From positions 227,520,001 to 227,584,000 of the forward strand of contig NC_092337.1 of NCBI RefSeq assembly GCF_046630445.1: 64,000 nucleotides of DNA. Direction: 5' to 3'. Under the pieces are notes generated by a model that made no database searches, had not been told where the DNA came from, and saw only the letters and a program-made list of their open reading frames with translations. This stretch comes from Rutidosis leptorrhynchoides. Its lineage: Eukaryota > Streptophyta > Magnoliopsida > Asterales > Asteraceae. Positions 1 to 11,753 of this stretch are shown piece after piece. The position numbers and the translations under genes were made by a program. Positions within the stretch are counted from its first letter, which is position 1; the number at the start of each line of letters is the position of its first letter.

Positions 1-753
1 CCACGAAAATGAAAGGAAAAGAAGAAGAAAAAGAAGACTTACAAGCAATACTAGAAAGGGAAGAAAGAAAGAACAAGTGTGTGTGAAAACCAAATGAGCA
101 AGTGATTTGAATGAGAGGTAAATGGCTAGTATTTATAAGCAAGGAATTTGACAAGGATTGATGACATGGACAAGGGCTAGTATTTATAAGCAAGGAATTT
201 GACAAGGATTGATGACATGGACAAGGGCTAGTATTTATAAGCAAGGAATTTGATAAGGATTGATGACATGGACAAGGGCTAGTATTTATAAGTAAGGAAT
301 TTGACAAGGATTGATGACATGGACAAGGGCTAATTAATTAGGTCACTAGCTAGAGTAGGGTGGGCTTGAGCCCAACAAGGTAGAAAGTCCAACAAGACTA
401 ACTATTGTGCATAATTAAATTACTACGCGTAATTAAGCATCCAAAAACCCAGGTAATTATTATTATAAAATAATAATTAATATTTCGCAGTCATAATATT
501 CCGATTATGACAAAAGTTAAACGTGCGCGCAAGTTCGCGGTTTATTCGAAACGTCAAATAACACTAACGGTTATAAAGGCTTCCAATGATCAAGTTATGT
601 ATCCTACGTACTCTAAGGCACGTTTTAACATATAAATGGAAGTAAACCACGTAAATCAAGTTTCCAGAGTATAAAGTAACACAGTACGCACAAATACGCA
701 GTTTCGCAAAAATACAAGGCACAAAAGCAAGTTGAAAAGGCCGGGTCGTTACA
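1..753 (-). repeat. E0: 5' portion of a Ty3/Gypsy LTR, running off the window
   Basis: On the minus strand the LTR opens at 753 with TGTAACGACCCGG and continues leftwards past base 1. It aligns with the start of the E2 3' LTR at 6477: both share the opening motif, a GCGAAACTGCGTATTTG-like block and the CCCACCCTACTCTAGCTA stretch (348-365 here, 6863-6880 in E2). It is therefore a related LTR in opposite orientation. It lies in the internal region of E1, 41 bp from the E1 LTR end. Whether it is a solo LTR or part of a full element cannot be seen. Confidence 0.75.
124..327 (-). repeat. four tandem 51-bp repeats, each with a TATA box
   Basis: Four near-identical 51-bp units begin at 124, 175, 226 and 277. 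On the LTR sense strand (minus) each contains TATAAATA, at plus positions 130-137, 181-188, 232-239 and 283-290. Downstream on the minus strand is a pyrimidine-rich stretch (1-115) typical of a plant 5' leader. The core promoter of the E0 LTR therefore appears to be tandemly amplified. Confidence 0.85.
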
Positions 754-794
754 AATGTATCCTAGTTCCCTATAGCCAAAGCTCTGATACCAAA
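754..794 (-). other. E1 internal stub with tRNA-iMet primer-binding site
   Basis: Plus-strand GCTCTGATACCA at 781-792 is the complement of TGGTATCAGAGC, the usual initiator-Met primer site. It lies 2 bp from the LTR end at 795. Only 41 bp of E1 internal sequence remain before E0 begins at 753. Confidence 0.8.
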
Positions 795-3700
795 TGTAAC
801 ACCCCGTCAAAAATCCCTTTAACGAATTGTTAACTCTGGTCCCAGTGCTTGGTTTGACTTCTACGATACAGCAATATTCTACAGCGGAAGCAATTAATAC
901 CTGAGAATAAAACACGCAAAACGGATCAACAATAATGTTGAGTGAATCTACAGGTTTTAGGTAAACAATACAGTATATTCCAGAAATAATATTTCGAAAA
1001 TGTTTATTAGTGGTAGACCACCAAGGTTCAATATTAAAAGTTTATAAACGACACCGTGTCCCGTTTCAAAAGTTTATTGACACTACCATGACAAGTTTCA
1101 AATATCTGTAGACAATACCCTATCAAGATTTATCTCAATTTGTTCATAAACCACAGTTTTAAATAACATTGAATAGTATCTGAAAAACAACCATCAGAAA
1201 AATAGTTTAATTTCCTTGACCACGAGATTCTATCGTTGCATACACTGAGCACCTGAATACTAGCATTAACCCGAGTATAGAAGCCACTATACCCGCCTTT
1301 ACCTCCTAAAATGTTATACACCTGTATGAGTGTATCTAATGTTCAAAATAAATGCACCACTGCTTTTATAGTGGGTGAGGTTGTCAACCTAACGGATCCG
1401 TCCATCTAAATTGTGCTTACACCGATGGTATTAAAAGTATTCAAGCTAGAGGCTTTTTGTACAAAACTCAGTATGCATTTGTGTAGTACTCATGTCAATA
1501 CAAAGTAATTGAAAATGTAAATATAACAGCGTGTATTCTCATCCCAGAAAACATGTAAAAAGCGGGACTGTAGACTCACCTTTGATTAAAGCTCGGAATG
1601 AAAGACAAATGACTTGTATGGTTTAGACCCGAGTAGTGTAACCTAAGTATACGTATGTAGGTTGGTCAATATATGTATCTTATATAAGTGTGGTTTCATA
1701 GTGTACGTTGTCTTATTTCTCGACTCAACGCGTTTCAAAGTAAAAGTCAACTATATCATGCAAGTCAAACAAAGTCAACCGAAGTCAAACCAAAAGTCAA
1801 AATTGGTCATTGTGGTCAAATAAAGTCAACATCAGTAGGTTCATGTAAAATATTGGTCAACATGTCAAACCTAAGTCATACAATAAGCTTTAGGTCATGA
1901 ATAATCATTTTCACAATTTCAGTTTATCGTTATGCACAAAGTTCATGAACACGTAGTATACTTAGCACATTATCTCATAGTAAATAATTCATTTAAACAT
2001 GGAAAACTCCAGATCATAACTAAACTTAAAATAGATTCCAAAAAGTCTGGCTAGGGTCTCATACGACAATTAAAAGTCAGGAATCAGAAGGGGTACATTT
2101 GGGGTTTACCAAGTCAGTTTCTGACCGCGTACTGATTTGATTTTGGATATAACCGGAGTTAGGAACATGTAATTGATACAATACCAGTGGATATAGTTCA
2201 CTAACAAGTTAATCTAACACATATAAAAAATCTAGCAACTTTTGTTTAGCCATTTTGTACAGTTTATTCGTGCAAGTTGAACATTCAGTTTTCAGCTTAA
2301 ATCATAATTCACATAAAGTATAGCTCTATTGTGCCCAATGCATAAGGTTTCAGAGATTGACATAAACTAATAATAAGTCACATATCATGTTAGGTTTCAT
2401 TTTCCAGAAGCATACATTCTCATTCAATATACACAATCCACAGAGTACAAAAACGTGAGCAATTTACAGATTCGATTCTCATTTAGTTACTCACATTCGC
2501 ACGCGATTATCGGAAGATCTAGATACAATTAGCCTATGATATCCACATGAAAGATGAAGTAATTTTTGTCTAATTATCTAATATGCAAAGCTTTAATCAC
2601 AAAAGTTAACACATTTTATCATACAAGGTTATTTTCACGCAAGTGCTGTATAAAACTACTTTTACACTAATTGAAGCATATCTCGGGCTATACATAAGCA
2701 AACGACATGATATCTTAGTCTAAAGTGTGTGTTTTTAAATTATATTTCCAGTGGTATAAGTTTCACATGCCAATTCATGATCATTCAATTCCAGTTTTCT
2801 GATTACACAACAAAATCACAACGTTAATTCAAATTGACATAACTAGAGCATACGGAAACGAAATTAGGTGATTCCAAAGCCTAAACTCAATAGTTTTTCG
2901 CAAGGAATCTGATTATAACATAATAATTAACATTTGAAAAATCAAAATTTACTGATCACACAATAAACAATTCGGTTTTCGCATTAAACAATCACAACGA
3001 GCAATTTATCGCATCTAGTATTCATCAAACATCAAGACTTGAGCAATAGACAACCTAATACATGAAACCTTAAAAAAAATCTGATTTTAAAGATTAGGTT
3101 TTATGTAAATATACCTTTGATCACAAAATTATTTATACCAACACGTAGAGGAGATCGAGAATTACAACGTTTGTTCTTAAGGTTTGATCAAAAATTGAAG
3201 TTTGAGTATGTGTGTGTGTGTGGTAGCGACGGAAGCAAGGAGAAGGAGAGAGAAGCAAGTGTTGACCTAATTTTGTGTGAATGAGGGTTCCAGGAAAATA
3301 ATTTACTAGTTATAACTTAGCTTAGGGCCTTAATTAATTATCATGGACTAATATAAAGGCAAACACTAGTCCATTAAGCCCAACAACAAAATTAAAAGGG
3401 GAGGGGACATGGGGTCAGCCGATTGGCCCAAGTGGGGTAATTCCGGGGCTCTCGTTTTGCAATTTCGTGTAATCGTGGTCCGTTTTAAGTGTCGTTTAGT
3501 CGTACCGAAGGCCCGGAACGCTAACCCGATCGTTAAACGCAACCAATTGCTTAATTTATTAAAAACTCAAAAAATTAAATATTTTAAAAAGTTCATAATT
3601 AATAAAATTAATTATTAAAATAAACCCGAGCGTTTCGTTTCTCAAAAAACTATTATCAAAATCGTATCGTTTTTATCGTATTTCATTATCCGAGATATTT

Positions 3701-3851
3701 ATTTGAATTAATATCATCCCATATTAATTATTGTAACCCTCCGAAGATCAAGTATGCATTTATTACAAATAAACACACAAAAGTTAAATAACCGCCATTA
3801 AATAACTAACGGAAAGTTAACAGAAGTAACGGAAAAATCAGGGTTGTTACA
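795..3851 (-). repeat. E1: 3.06-kb 5' LTR on the minus strand
   Basis: Bounded by TGTAAC (795, plus) and GTTACA (3851), so it reads TG..CA. The adjacent primer site at 781-792 shows it is the 5' LTR of an element whose body lies to the left. It is inserted in the LTR of E2: the flanking sequence at 3852 continues with an LTR end matching E3. No convincing protein-coding region is present; short ORFs inside it are fortuitous. The opposite end, and so the target duplication (expected TTCGT at 3852-3856), is outside the window. Confidence 0.8.
1679..1860 (-). promoter_or_regulatory. W-box cluster upstream of a TATA box in the E1 LTR
   Basis: Eight TTGACT/TTGACC hexamers, all on the minus (LTR sense) strand, occur at 1745, 1763, 1773, 1783, 1795, 1814, 1824 and 1855 (plus-strand left ends). 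A TATATAAG box lies at 1679-1686, about 60-180 bp downstream in sense direction. TTGAC[C/T] is the WRKY-factor W-box. Promoter function is inferred from the spacing and common orientation. Confidence 0.55.
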
Positions 3852-3885
3852 TTCGTCCAGGTGGATTAGGACGGGTCATTTCAGA

Positions 3886-3897
3886 TGGTATCAGAGG
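3886..3897 (+). other. E2 primer-binding site (tRNA-iMet type)
   Basis: TGGTATCAGAGG, 3 bp after the LTR end at 3883; one mismatch to the usual TGGTATCAGAGC. Confidence 0.75.
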
Positions 3898-4270
3898 TCC
3901 TAGCGAACCAGGTCTTGCATTAGTGTGTCTAACAGATAGTTGTTTGGATGCATTAGCGAGTCTGGACTTCGACCTTAGCTGCATATTATAAGTATTGTTT
4001 ATCATTCCTAGTGAAAAATTACCTGCTTATCATTCCTAAGTCTAGACACGCCTTACTGCCTTTATTGCATAGATAGTGTATAGACAAATTCATATCTTAG
4101 CTTATCTATTACGGTAAACTTTGCCTGATATCTTCCGTAAATTTCTCCATAATTTAAGGGATCCTAGTACTATATATATCTATGCATATTATGCATTGAG
4201 AATACCATCCAACTATCATTTGCTGTCACTAAGCTTTTCATACCAAAAATCTTTTTGGTGATCGCGTACG

Positions 4271-6442
4271 ATGACCTCTATGCTAAATTCTCCAAGTGTG
4301 TATTTTGGTTAAAGGAACTTCAATTTCTTGGTCATGTGGTGAGTGATCAAGGTATCAAAGTCGATCCTGCAAAAATCGAAGCCATTAGCAAGTGGGAAAC
4401 CCCCAGTACTCCTACTAATATTCGCCAATTTTTGGGCCTCGCCGGTTATTATCGTAGATTCATCGAAGGTTTCTCTTTGATTGCACGTCCTTTGACCGCA
4501 TTAACTCACAAAGGAAAGAAATTCGTTTGGGCGGCCGAACAAGAGTCGGCATTCCAAACCCTAAAGCAGAAGTTAACCACCACACCTATCTTATCCCTTC
4601 CCGAAGGCAATGATGATTTTGTTGTATATTGCGATGCCTCGAAACATGGTTTTGGGTGCGTATTGATGCAACGAAAGAAGGTTATTGCTTACACCTCCCG
4701 GAAATTGAAGATTCACTAACGAAACTACACGACTCACGATCTCGAACTTGGAGCCGTTGTCTTTGCACTCAAACTGTGGAGACACTATCTTTATGAAACG
4801 AAAAGTACCATCTTCACCGACCACAAAAGCCTCCAACACATTTTCGATCAAAAACAATTGAATATGAGGCAATGACGGTGGATCGAAACATTGAACGATT
4901 AGGATTGTGAACTTCGTTACCATCCTGGCAAGGCAAATGTGTAGCCAATGCCTTGAGCCGAACGGAGAGAAAGGTACCTCTTCGTATCCGATCCTTAAAC
5001 ATCACCATCCACACAAATCTCAATAGCCAAGTCCGTGTAGCTCAAGATGAGGCTCTCAAGGATGAAAATGTTTCTCATGAACGCTTGAGCATTCTCGTCT
5101 CTCAATTCGACGTTAAAGAGAGTGTACTCCGATATTTTGCCGGAAGAATTTGGGTACCTAGTTATGGGGATTTACGAAGCCTTATTATAGACGCAGCTCA
5201 TAAGTCAAGGTATTCAATTCATCCTGGAGCCGGTAAGATGTACCACGATCTCAAGGAGCAATATTGGTGGCCAAACCTTAAAAAGGTTGTTGCTATTTAT
5301 GTTGGAAAGTGTTTAACTTGTTCCAAGGTCAAAGCCGAACATCAAAAGCCATCTAGGTTACTTCAATAACCCGAAATCCCGCAATGGAAGTGGAAAAGGA
5401 TAAGGATGGACTTCATCACGAAACTTCCGAAAACGTTAGGTGGTTATGATACCATCTGGGTTATTATCGACCGTCTCACCAAATCCGCTCATTTCCTAGC
5501 CATGAAAGAAACCGATACAATGGACAAACTTGTACAACTGTACATAAAGGAAATTGTATCCCGTCACGGTGTACCCTTATCGATTATTTTCGACCGAGAT
5601 GCCCGTTTCGCTTCTAGATTTTGGCGTTCCTTACAAGAAGCCTTGGGAACACGTTTAGACATGAGTACCGCATATCACCCACAAACCGACGGACAAACCG
5701 AACGCATAATTCAAACCTTGGAGGACATGTTACGTGCTTGTGTTATCGATTTCGGAAAAGCTTGGGAAAAGCATTTACCTTTAGCTGAATTCTCTTACAA
5801 CAATAGCAATCACACGAGTATTAAAGCCGCACCTTTCGAAGCTTTATATGGCTGCAAATTTCGTTCTCATATATGTTGGGCCGAAGTGGGTGATAAGCAA
5901 ATCACCGGACCCGAACTCATCCATGAAACAACCGAGAAGATCGTTCAAATCCAGGAAATGCTCAAGATGGCCCGTAATTACCAAAAGAGCTATGCCGACA
6001 TTAGATGTAAAGATCTCGAATTCCAAGTGGCTGACCGCGTAATGTTAAAAGTCGCACCTTGGAAAGGTTTAATCCATTTCGGAAAGCGTGGGAAGCTAAA
6101 TCCGCGATACATTGGGCCTTTTGAAATCTTGGGGCGTGTTGGACCCGTTGCTCATTGTTTAGATCTTTTGACTCAATTAAGTTCTGTCATCCCACTTTCC
6201 ACGTATCGAATCTGAAGAAGTGTCTTGCCGAACCCGAACTTGTCATTCCACTCGAGGAGCTCACGATTGATGACAAGCTCCATTTCGTGGAAGAACCTGT
6301 TGAGGTCATGGATCGTGAGGTCAAGAGTTTGAAGCACAAAAAGATTCCAATTGTCCGAGTCCTTTGGAATGCTAAACGAGGATCAGATTATGCAGAAATA
6401 TCCTCACCTTTTCTCGACTCTACCGTCTACCTCAGCTTAAAA
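4271..6442 (+). pseudogene. E2 pol remnant: RT thumb, RNase H, integrase, chromodomain
   Basis: Degenerate 3' half of a Ty3/Gypsy polyprotein. The frame enters at the end of RT ([12 protein letters not shown], then [15 protein letters not shown]). RNase H follows ([12 protein letters not shown] near 4620, [11 protein letters not shown] near 4815), then the integrase HHCC finger (about 5200-5340). The catalytic core is recognisable (MDFITKLP at 5406, then FDRDARF, then [14 protein letters not shown]). A chromodomain-like tail is near 6290-6442. The frame is broken by TAA at 4717, several stops between 4870 and 4955, TAA near 5367 and a frameshift near 6155-6215. In intact elements this region converts RNA to DNA and integrates it; here it cannot. 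The start is a fusion to a foreign leader, not a real pol start. Confidence 0.9.
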
Positions 6443-6446
6443 TTTT

Positions 6447-6476
6447 GGGACGAAATTTTCTTTAACATGTGGGTAA
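6447..6476 (+). other. E2 polypurine-tract region
   Basis: TTTTGGGACGAAATTTTC and a degraded GTGGGTAA directly precede the 3' LTR start TGTAACGACCCG at 6477. The same arrangement (GGGACGAAATTT, then AACGGGTAGGTA) precedes the 3' LTRs of E3, E5, E6 and E7. Confidence 0.7.
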
Positions 6477-9400
6477 TGTAACGACCCGACTTTTTCGACT
6501 TATATTTATACTTTTTACTTTCACGAAACTGCGTATTTGTACGTACTGAGCTATATTATATTCTGGGGTTATTATTGATGTTAATTACTTTCGTTAATAC
6601 CTTACAACGTGCTATTAAGTGCTTAATCACTTAACTTGATCCTCGAATGCTTTTATGACCGTTAGTGTCACTTGTTTTTTAAAACGAGCTACGTACTTGG
6701 TACACGTTAAACTTTTGTCATAATTGGAGTATTATGACTACTTAAAACTAATTGTTATTTCTTAATGACAATTACTTGGCTTGTTGGTTGCTTAATTACG
6801 CTTAGTGTTTTACTAATGCATACTAGATAGTCTTAATGGACTTTTTATCTTAATGGACTTAGGCCCACCCTACTCTAGCTAATGGACCATTAAGTTAGCC
6901 CTTTTTAATGGACTTATGATCCATTAAGATGTAGGAAAAAACCCATGAGGATATAAGCCAACATACTAGCATACTTTTGTTCCAATTCCTACACCATGTT
7001 GCATGGGATCCCAACATGCATGCACCACCTTTGTACCACCACATATGAAAAGCAAAATTGTCCCCCCATCCCCACCCCATATGGCTGTCAGCCTAGGGGA
7101 CACACCACCACCACCACTTTAAATTCAAGCTTCATCCTCATTTCACACTTCATTTCATTTTCCCTCAAAAACACACACACTTTCTCTCTAATTTTCTCTC
7201 TAGTTTTCTCACACTACAAGCTTAAGAACTTGTAAGTTTGACTTGAATTTCTCCTTCTTTTTCTTTCTTTAATTCGACATCATCATCATCATCATCTACA
7301 AAGATTCAAGTTTTGTAACTTGAATCTTCATATATCTTGTAAACTTCAAACTTTAATTGAAGAAGATGCAAGAACATGAGGGATTCAAGTTTTCTAGCTT
7401 TGAATCTTCATTACTTTGTTGGATCTAAGTTTTATAGCTTAAGATCTCTCTATTTTTGTTAAAAGATCAAAACTTGTGTTTATGATCTTCATGAAACTTG
7501 AAGATCTAACTTTTTGCTTTAAAGATCTTCAAGAACATTAGAAATCCAAGCTTTCTAGCTCGAGGTTTCTACAAAAGTTGTTAAGAGATCAAGTTATTTA
7601 ACTTATGATCTTCTTTAATTTGTTTCACTTTAATTTTGTGAACTTGTGTTTTCATGAAACAAAGATACGAGCTTTCTAGCTTGAAATCTCATAAGTATTA
7701 TTTAGGAATCCAAACTTTCTACCTTAGGGTTTCATTATTTTGTTTGATCTAAGTTACGTAACTTATGGTCATCTAATTTGTTTACACAAAAGCTCATAAG
7801 CTTACATTTATTTTACTTTGTAATAGTCTAAGTTTTATAACTTAAGATTTTGTAAAAAGTTGAAAGTCTAAGTTCAATAACTTAGGGTTTCATCTAGAAC
7901 ACAAGATCTAGACTTTCTAGTCTAAGGTCTTCAATGTTTAGCTAAGATCTAAGTTCTATAACTTAAGGTCTTGCTTCTTTGATTTGGATCAAAGTTTGTA
8001 GCTTTAATTCTTGAATAGAATTTGTACTTGTGTTGAAACTAAGAACATGATGTAACCTTGGTTCATCATCCTTCTAAAACTCTTAAGTGAGTTGTATTTC
8101 TTCTTAGTCTTGACATTGTGTGTTGATGGTTGAAACTTGGTCAAAGTGATGCTAAAACATCAAAGAGATGTACACTTGAGGCTTACACGTATCAAAGATG
8201 AGAACCGTGATGAGCATCAAATACCAAGAAACCCACCGGAGCACTTGTTTCTGTTTTTCAGAGTCTGATCTGACTCCTAGAGCTTTTGGAAAGTTGATTT
8301 CCAAAAATTTCGAGATGTGTAGATAACTTTTATAAGACTCGCCTAAATCCAATGAACGGTTTAGGATTTATAGTCTTCCAAAGTTCACTACGTCTTTGTA
8401 ACGGCGTGCTGAAATTTCTGACCTACTCGCGCTTTGATCGTCGCCACGGTCAAACGACATCGAGTTAGGATTCGAATTTCAGATAGCGGTAAGAGGACTC
8501 ACAAATGGAGCCTAGGCCACTGACCGCACGTCATTTCAGTTTGTTTAGAGGTCGTAACAGCTGTACGAATTCTGCTATTCGTTTCGATCTCTATTCTTGT
8601 TGAAAACTTACTTTACCTTTTACGTATGATGATAATGCTGATACTTAAGACTTAACCAATTTACGTTTAAACTTTTTGGGACGATTTACTGACTTAGTAA
8701 CCTTTAACTTAGGTTGAGGACCTTTGGACCAACTTACTAATTGCTTACTTTTTCATATCGACTTTACCGCACATTCACTGTGAGTTATAGCTCCCTTTTT
8801 ACTTTAACTATTTTTGGGACTGAGAATACATGCGCTTTTTATGTTTTACATACTAGACACGAGTACTTAAACCTTATATATGTGTGGGTGATATAACGGC
8901 ACAAATTTTCCCCTTAGCTCGGTAACGTTTAACTATTGGTTTATGAACCGGTAGACGCGAATCTTAGATATGGATCCATAGGGTTTGACATCCCCACTCG
9001 GGCTAGTCGCGCTAGCATTTAACGGGTGTTTAATACTTCGTCTGTTTTAGCGCACTCGCCAAATGTACTTTTAGGGGGTGATATATTATTTTACGTAAAG
9101 TTAGTTACCAAGTGCCCACGGTTAAGCATATACTTTTCATACTGTTTCGAACACGAAATCTCGTGGTCTACATTACATTATTGATTACAATAAACCTATA
9201 GCTCACCAACATTCGTGTTGACTTTTTAAGCATGTTATTTCTAATGTGCTTAGACGAGTTTGCTTCCGCTGTAATAGACTGCTGTTATAGACTTACTGTG
9301 TTAGACTTCCGCTGCATTGCTTAGAGATGTCTCAATCATGGAACTTTTATTTTTGCACTCACAACTTATGTTTTATTTGAACTATGGTTTGTAACGACCT

Positions 9401-9596
9401 AAGTGTCACATACTTTTATTAATGCTTTCTATCCGTAGAAGCATGTTACTCTTGTTAAACATGTATCGTTGGGAATACGTTATCTTTTTTTTTTATGAAA
9501 TCAAAACTTTGTTTTAAAACATTATATAGTGTTATACCATGTAATGGACCTGTTATTGATGATCCGTACCATAGAGGTTTTGGACGGGGCATCACA
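6477..9596 (+). repeat. E2 3' LTR (3.1 kb)
   Basis: Starts TGTAACGACCCG right after the PPT and ends ..GGCATCACA at 9596. A pyrimidine-rich leader-like stretch lies at 7120-7260. It is followed by an array of imperfect hairpins (7301-8010, listed separately) and the motif-rich 3' part common to these LTRs. No ORF in it is convincing. Confidence 0.7.
7301..8010 (+). repeat. array of about a dozen degenerate hairpins
   Basis: Repeats of roughly 40-70 bp follow the pattern GATC(T)AAG-TT / 4-nt loop / AA-CTTAAGATC. Examples: 7301-7328, a perfect 12-bp stem with loop TTGT; 7497-7533, CTTGAAGATCT paired with AGATCTTCAAG. Others centre near 7595, 7755, 7835, 7875, 7918 and 7958. Arm sequence differs between units (AAGTT/AACTT, AGCT/AGCT, AGACT/AGTCT) while pairing is kept. 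Confidence 0.7.
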
Positions 9597-11256
9597 CGAC
9601 ATTGAGACACAACTTAAAGTATATGGGCGACATCGGGACATATAAAATGAATAAAAAAAGTTAAATAATTAACTTTACCGGTTCAGAAGGTAACCGGTAA
9701 CGAAATGTTATAATCAGCACATTTTTTATAAGTTTGAAGGCGACAATAGGATAGAAATGAGTTTGTGGGCGACATCGGTACATTGTGTAAGTTTGGCTTT
9801 AACCCTTTAGGGTTTGTCTTGCTATTATTTATTGTAAGTTTATTTCTTTCAGTTACGAACGATATCTCATCACCATAGGTATTTTTTTCGTTTAATTTAT
9901 GTTTTGCTTGCTAACTTCCTTTGTTACTTTGTCAATTTTTAAGCATAATGATGGTGTTAAGCCTTCAAGTTACAATTGATTGTAAAGGTGCGTTCTATAT
10001 GTAATTGATAGATTAATAGGTGTTTGTTTTTGCTTTTTGTATGTGAAATCTCACTTTGTTGAGCTGAAATACGAGTTGCTATAAAGAAATAAATAGAAAC
10101 GCATATCAGGTGTTCGATAAAATGCCTAACTGAGTTTCTCTTGAATTTGTAATGGTAGGTATTATTTTGTTTAGGTTGTTGTGGGTGTGCTCCTTCATAT
10201 TGCAGCTATGTTCCGTAAGCTTTTTTAGTCATCATTTACTTTTGTTAATAGTTAGTGTTTGCTGATTTTTATTGCCTGATTTTAATATGAAGTTTAGAGT
10301 ATGTGGTTGTTTGGAAATTAGCTTTTACATATTTCGCTGGTTATTGAATGTTGTTCATAGTGTACGATTGTTTAGCAATTACTTTTATATATGTTGTTGG
10401 TAATATCATTATGACCAGTATCCATGTCTGGAAATACAAAAGTACATTACATTTGTTTACAACAGCCTCAACAACATATCAACGTAAAAGTTACTGAAGG
10501 TGAAGCTTATAAAACCATAAAATTTATTTTTACTTTAAACATTGTAATAGTTCAATTCACTACATTAAATTATTCGTAGCAGTTTATGTGTTTGTGTATT
10601 GTGGCCTATAGAGGTAGTACTGGTTATTTTACAGGCTGCAAGAAAAAGACTGTCGAACTGGAACTCTCATATCCGTCAACAACGCAGGTACAAATGGAAG
10701 CTAGAGAAATTGATTGTGATCTTTTTGTGAGTTTATATCGTTTAACCTTTTGTTATGTATATCACTTAAGTTCTTAATATTTCTTTGACGTTATAGTAGT
10801 TGTGATTTCGATCGGTTCATTTGATTTTTTTAGCCATTAGGTACTGTTTGTTTGCTTTTTTGTAGGTGACGATTTTGTAAGCAACCATGAGATGGTGTTT
10901 CCTTATGTGAGTAGCCATTTTTTTAACTAATGACCATATGTTTCTTTGATCGACTATTTGTTGTGCACGGCTTATATCTATTTGTTTGATTTTTTATCGT
11001 AAGATAGTGTTTGTTTGATTTTTTGTAGGTGATGCTTTGGTACGCAACGATCGCATGATGTTTCTTTGATTTGAGTTGCCTTCTTGGCAAATTTCGAGTT
11101 TGTAAGCTACTATCCTAATACAGTAGCATGTGTTTATAGTGTAGATGGTATGATCATGTAGCAATAAATAATAATTTAAATGTCATGAAATTAGATTCAT
11201 TGTTTTATTGTTTAAAAGTTTTGATTAATCTTTAATTTTTTATATGTTTTTATCAG

Positions 11257-11565
11257 GTGGTTATCATGGTGCTTGAGTCTTCAAGATTAGAAAATGGGTT
11301 ACTTAGAAGAAGGGAGAAGAAGCTTATGAAGAAAACGGGAGAAAGTTCGAAGTTGGTTATGAAACATAATTTGAAAATCGAAACACAAGAAGCAAATATG
11401 TTCCGTAGTGAGACCGAGTTGAAAAGAAAGGAAATTTTGATAGCGGGTTATGAAGGTGAAGTTATGGAAATGCGTGGTGTGATCAGTATCTTAAAAGATG
11501 AGAAGAATGAGGTTGTAAGTTACAAGATCAGTAAGTTACAGAAAAGGAACTTGCATCAAAGGTAA
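11257..11565 (+). CDS. hypothetical coiled-coil exon fragment
   Basis: About 102 codons, strongly charged, with heptad-like spacing of Leu/Ile/Met/Val (e.g. SSRLENGLLRRREKKLMKK and GEVMEMRGVISILKDEKNE). A TTTTTATCAG 3' splice-site-like sequence lies directly in front, so it may be an exon rather than a complete gene. No homologue recognised. Could be a remnant of a host coiled-coil protein. The ATG is not supported by any start context. Confidence 0.3.
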   Translation: MVIMVLESSRLENGLLRRREKKLMKKTGESSKLVMKHNLKIETQEANMFRSETELKRKEILIAGYEGEVMEMRGVISILKDEKNEVVSYKISKLQKRNLHQR

Positions 11566-11753
11566 ACGATAGAGGTGGAAAATGGGCGGGTCATGCGGGT
11601 TGCTAATAGATGAAAGCAAAACTTCTTCTTTATGTACAGAAAATGATTTGGTTTGCTCAATTGCCTCATCTTAAGAACATTTTACCTAGTATTTATAATG
11701 TTTACATCAAAAAATACCATGTGTGCTAAGTTAATTGAATAAATTATATTTAC

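Larger units (their letters stand above)
3852..9596 (+). mobile_element. E2: chimeric Ty3/Gypsy retrotransposon
   Basis: Parts in order: the last 32 bp of a 5' LTR (3852-3883), primer site 3886-3897, a 5' leader of the E3 family (to about 4270), the 3' part of a chromovirus pol (about 4271-6442), a PPT region (about 6447-6476) and a 3' LTR (6477-9596). The 5' LTR end resembles E3 (..TCCAGGTGGAT..AGGACGGGT) and the 3' LTR does not. Leader and pol therefore come from different families. Gag, protease and most of RT are missing. E1 was inserted into its 5' LTR. Confidence 0.7.

Noticed and set aside
10586..10777. 63-codon ORF in the unassigned region
   Set aside because: Composition unlike a protein and no conserved motif; could be part of an exon but not supportable alone.
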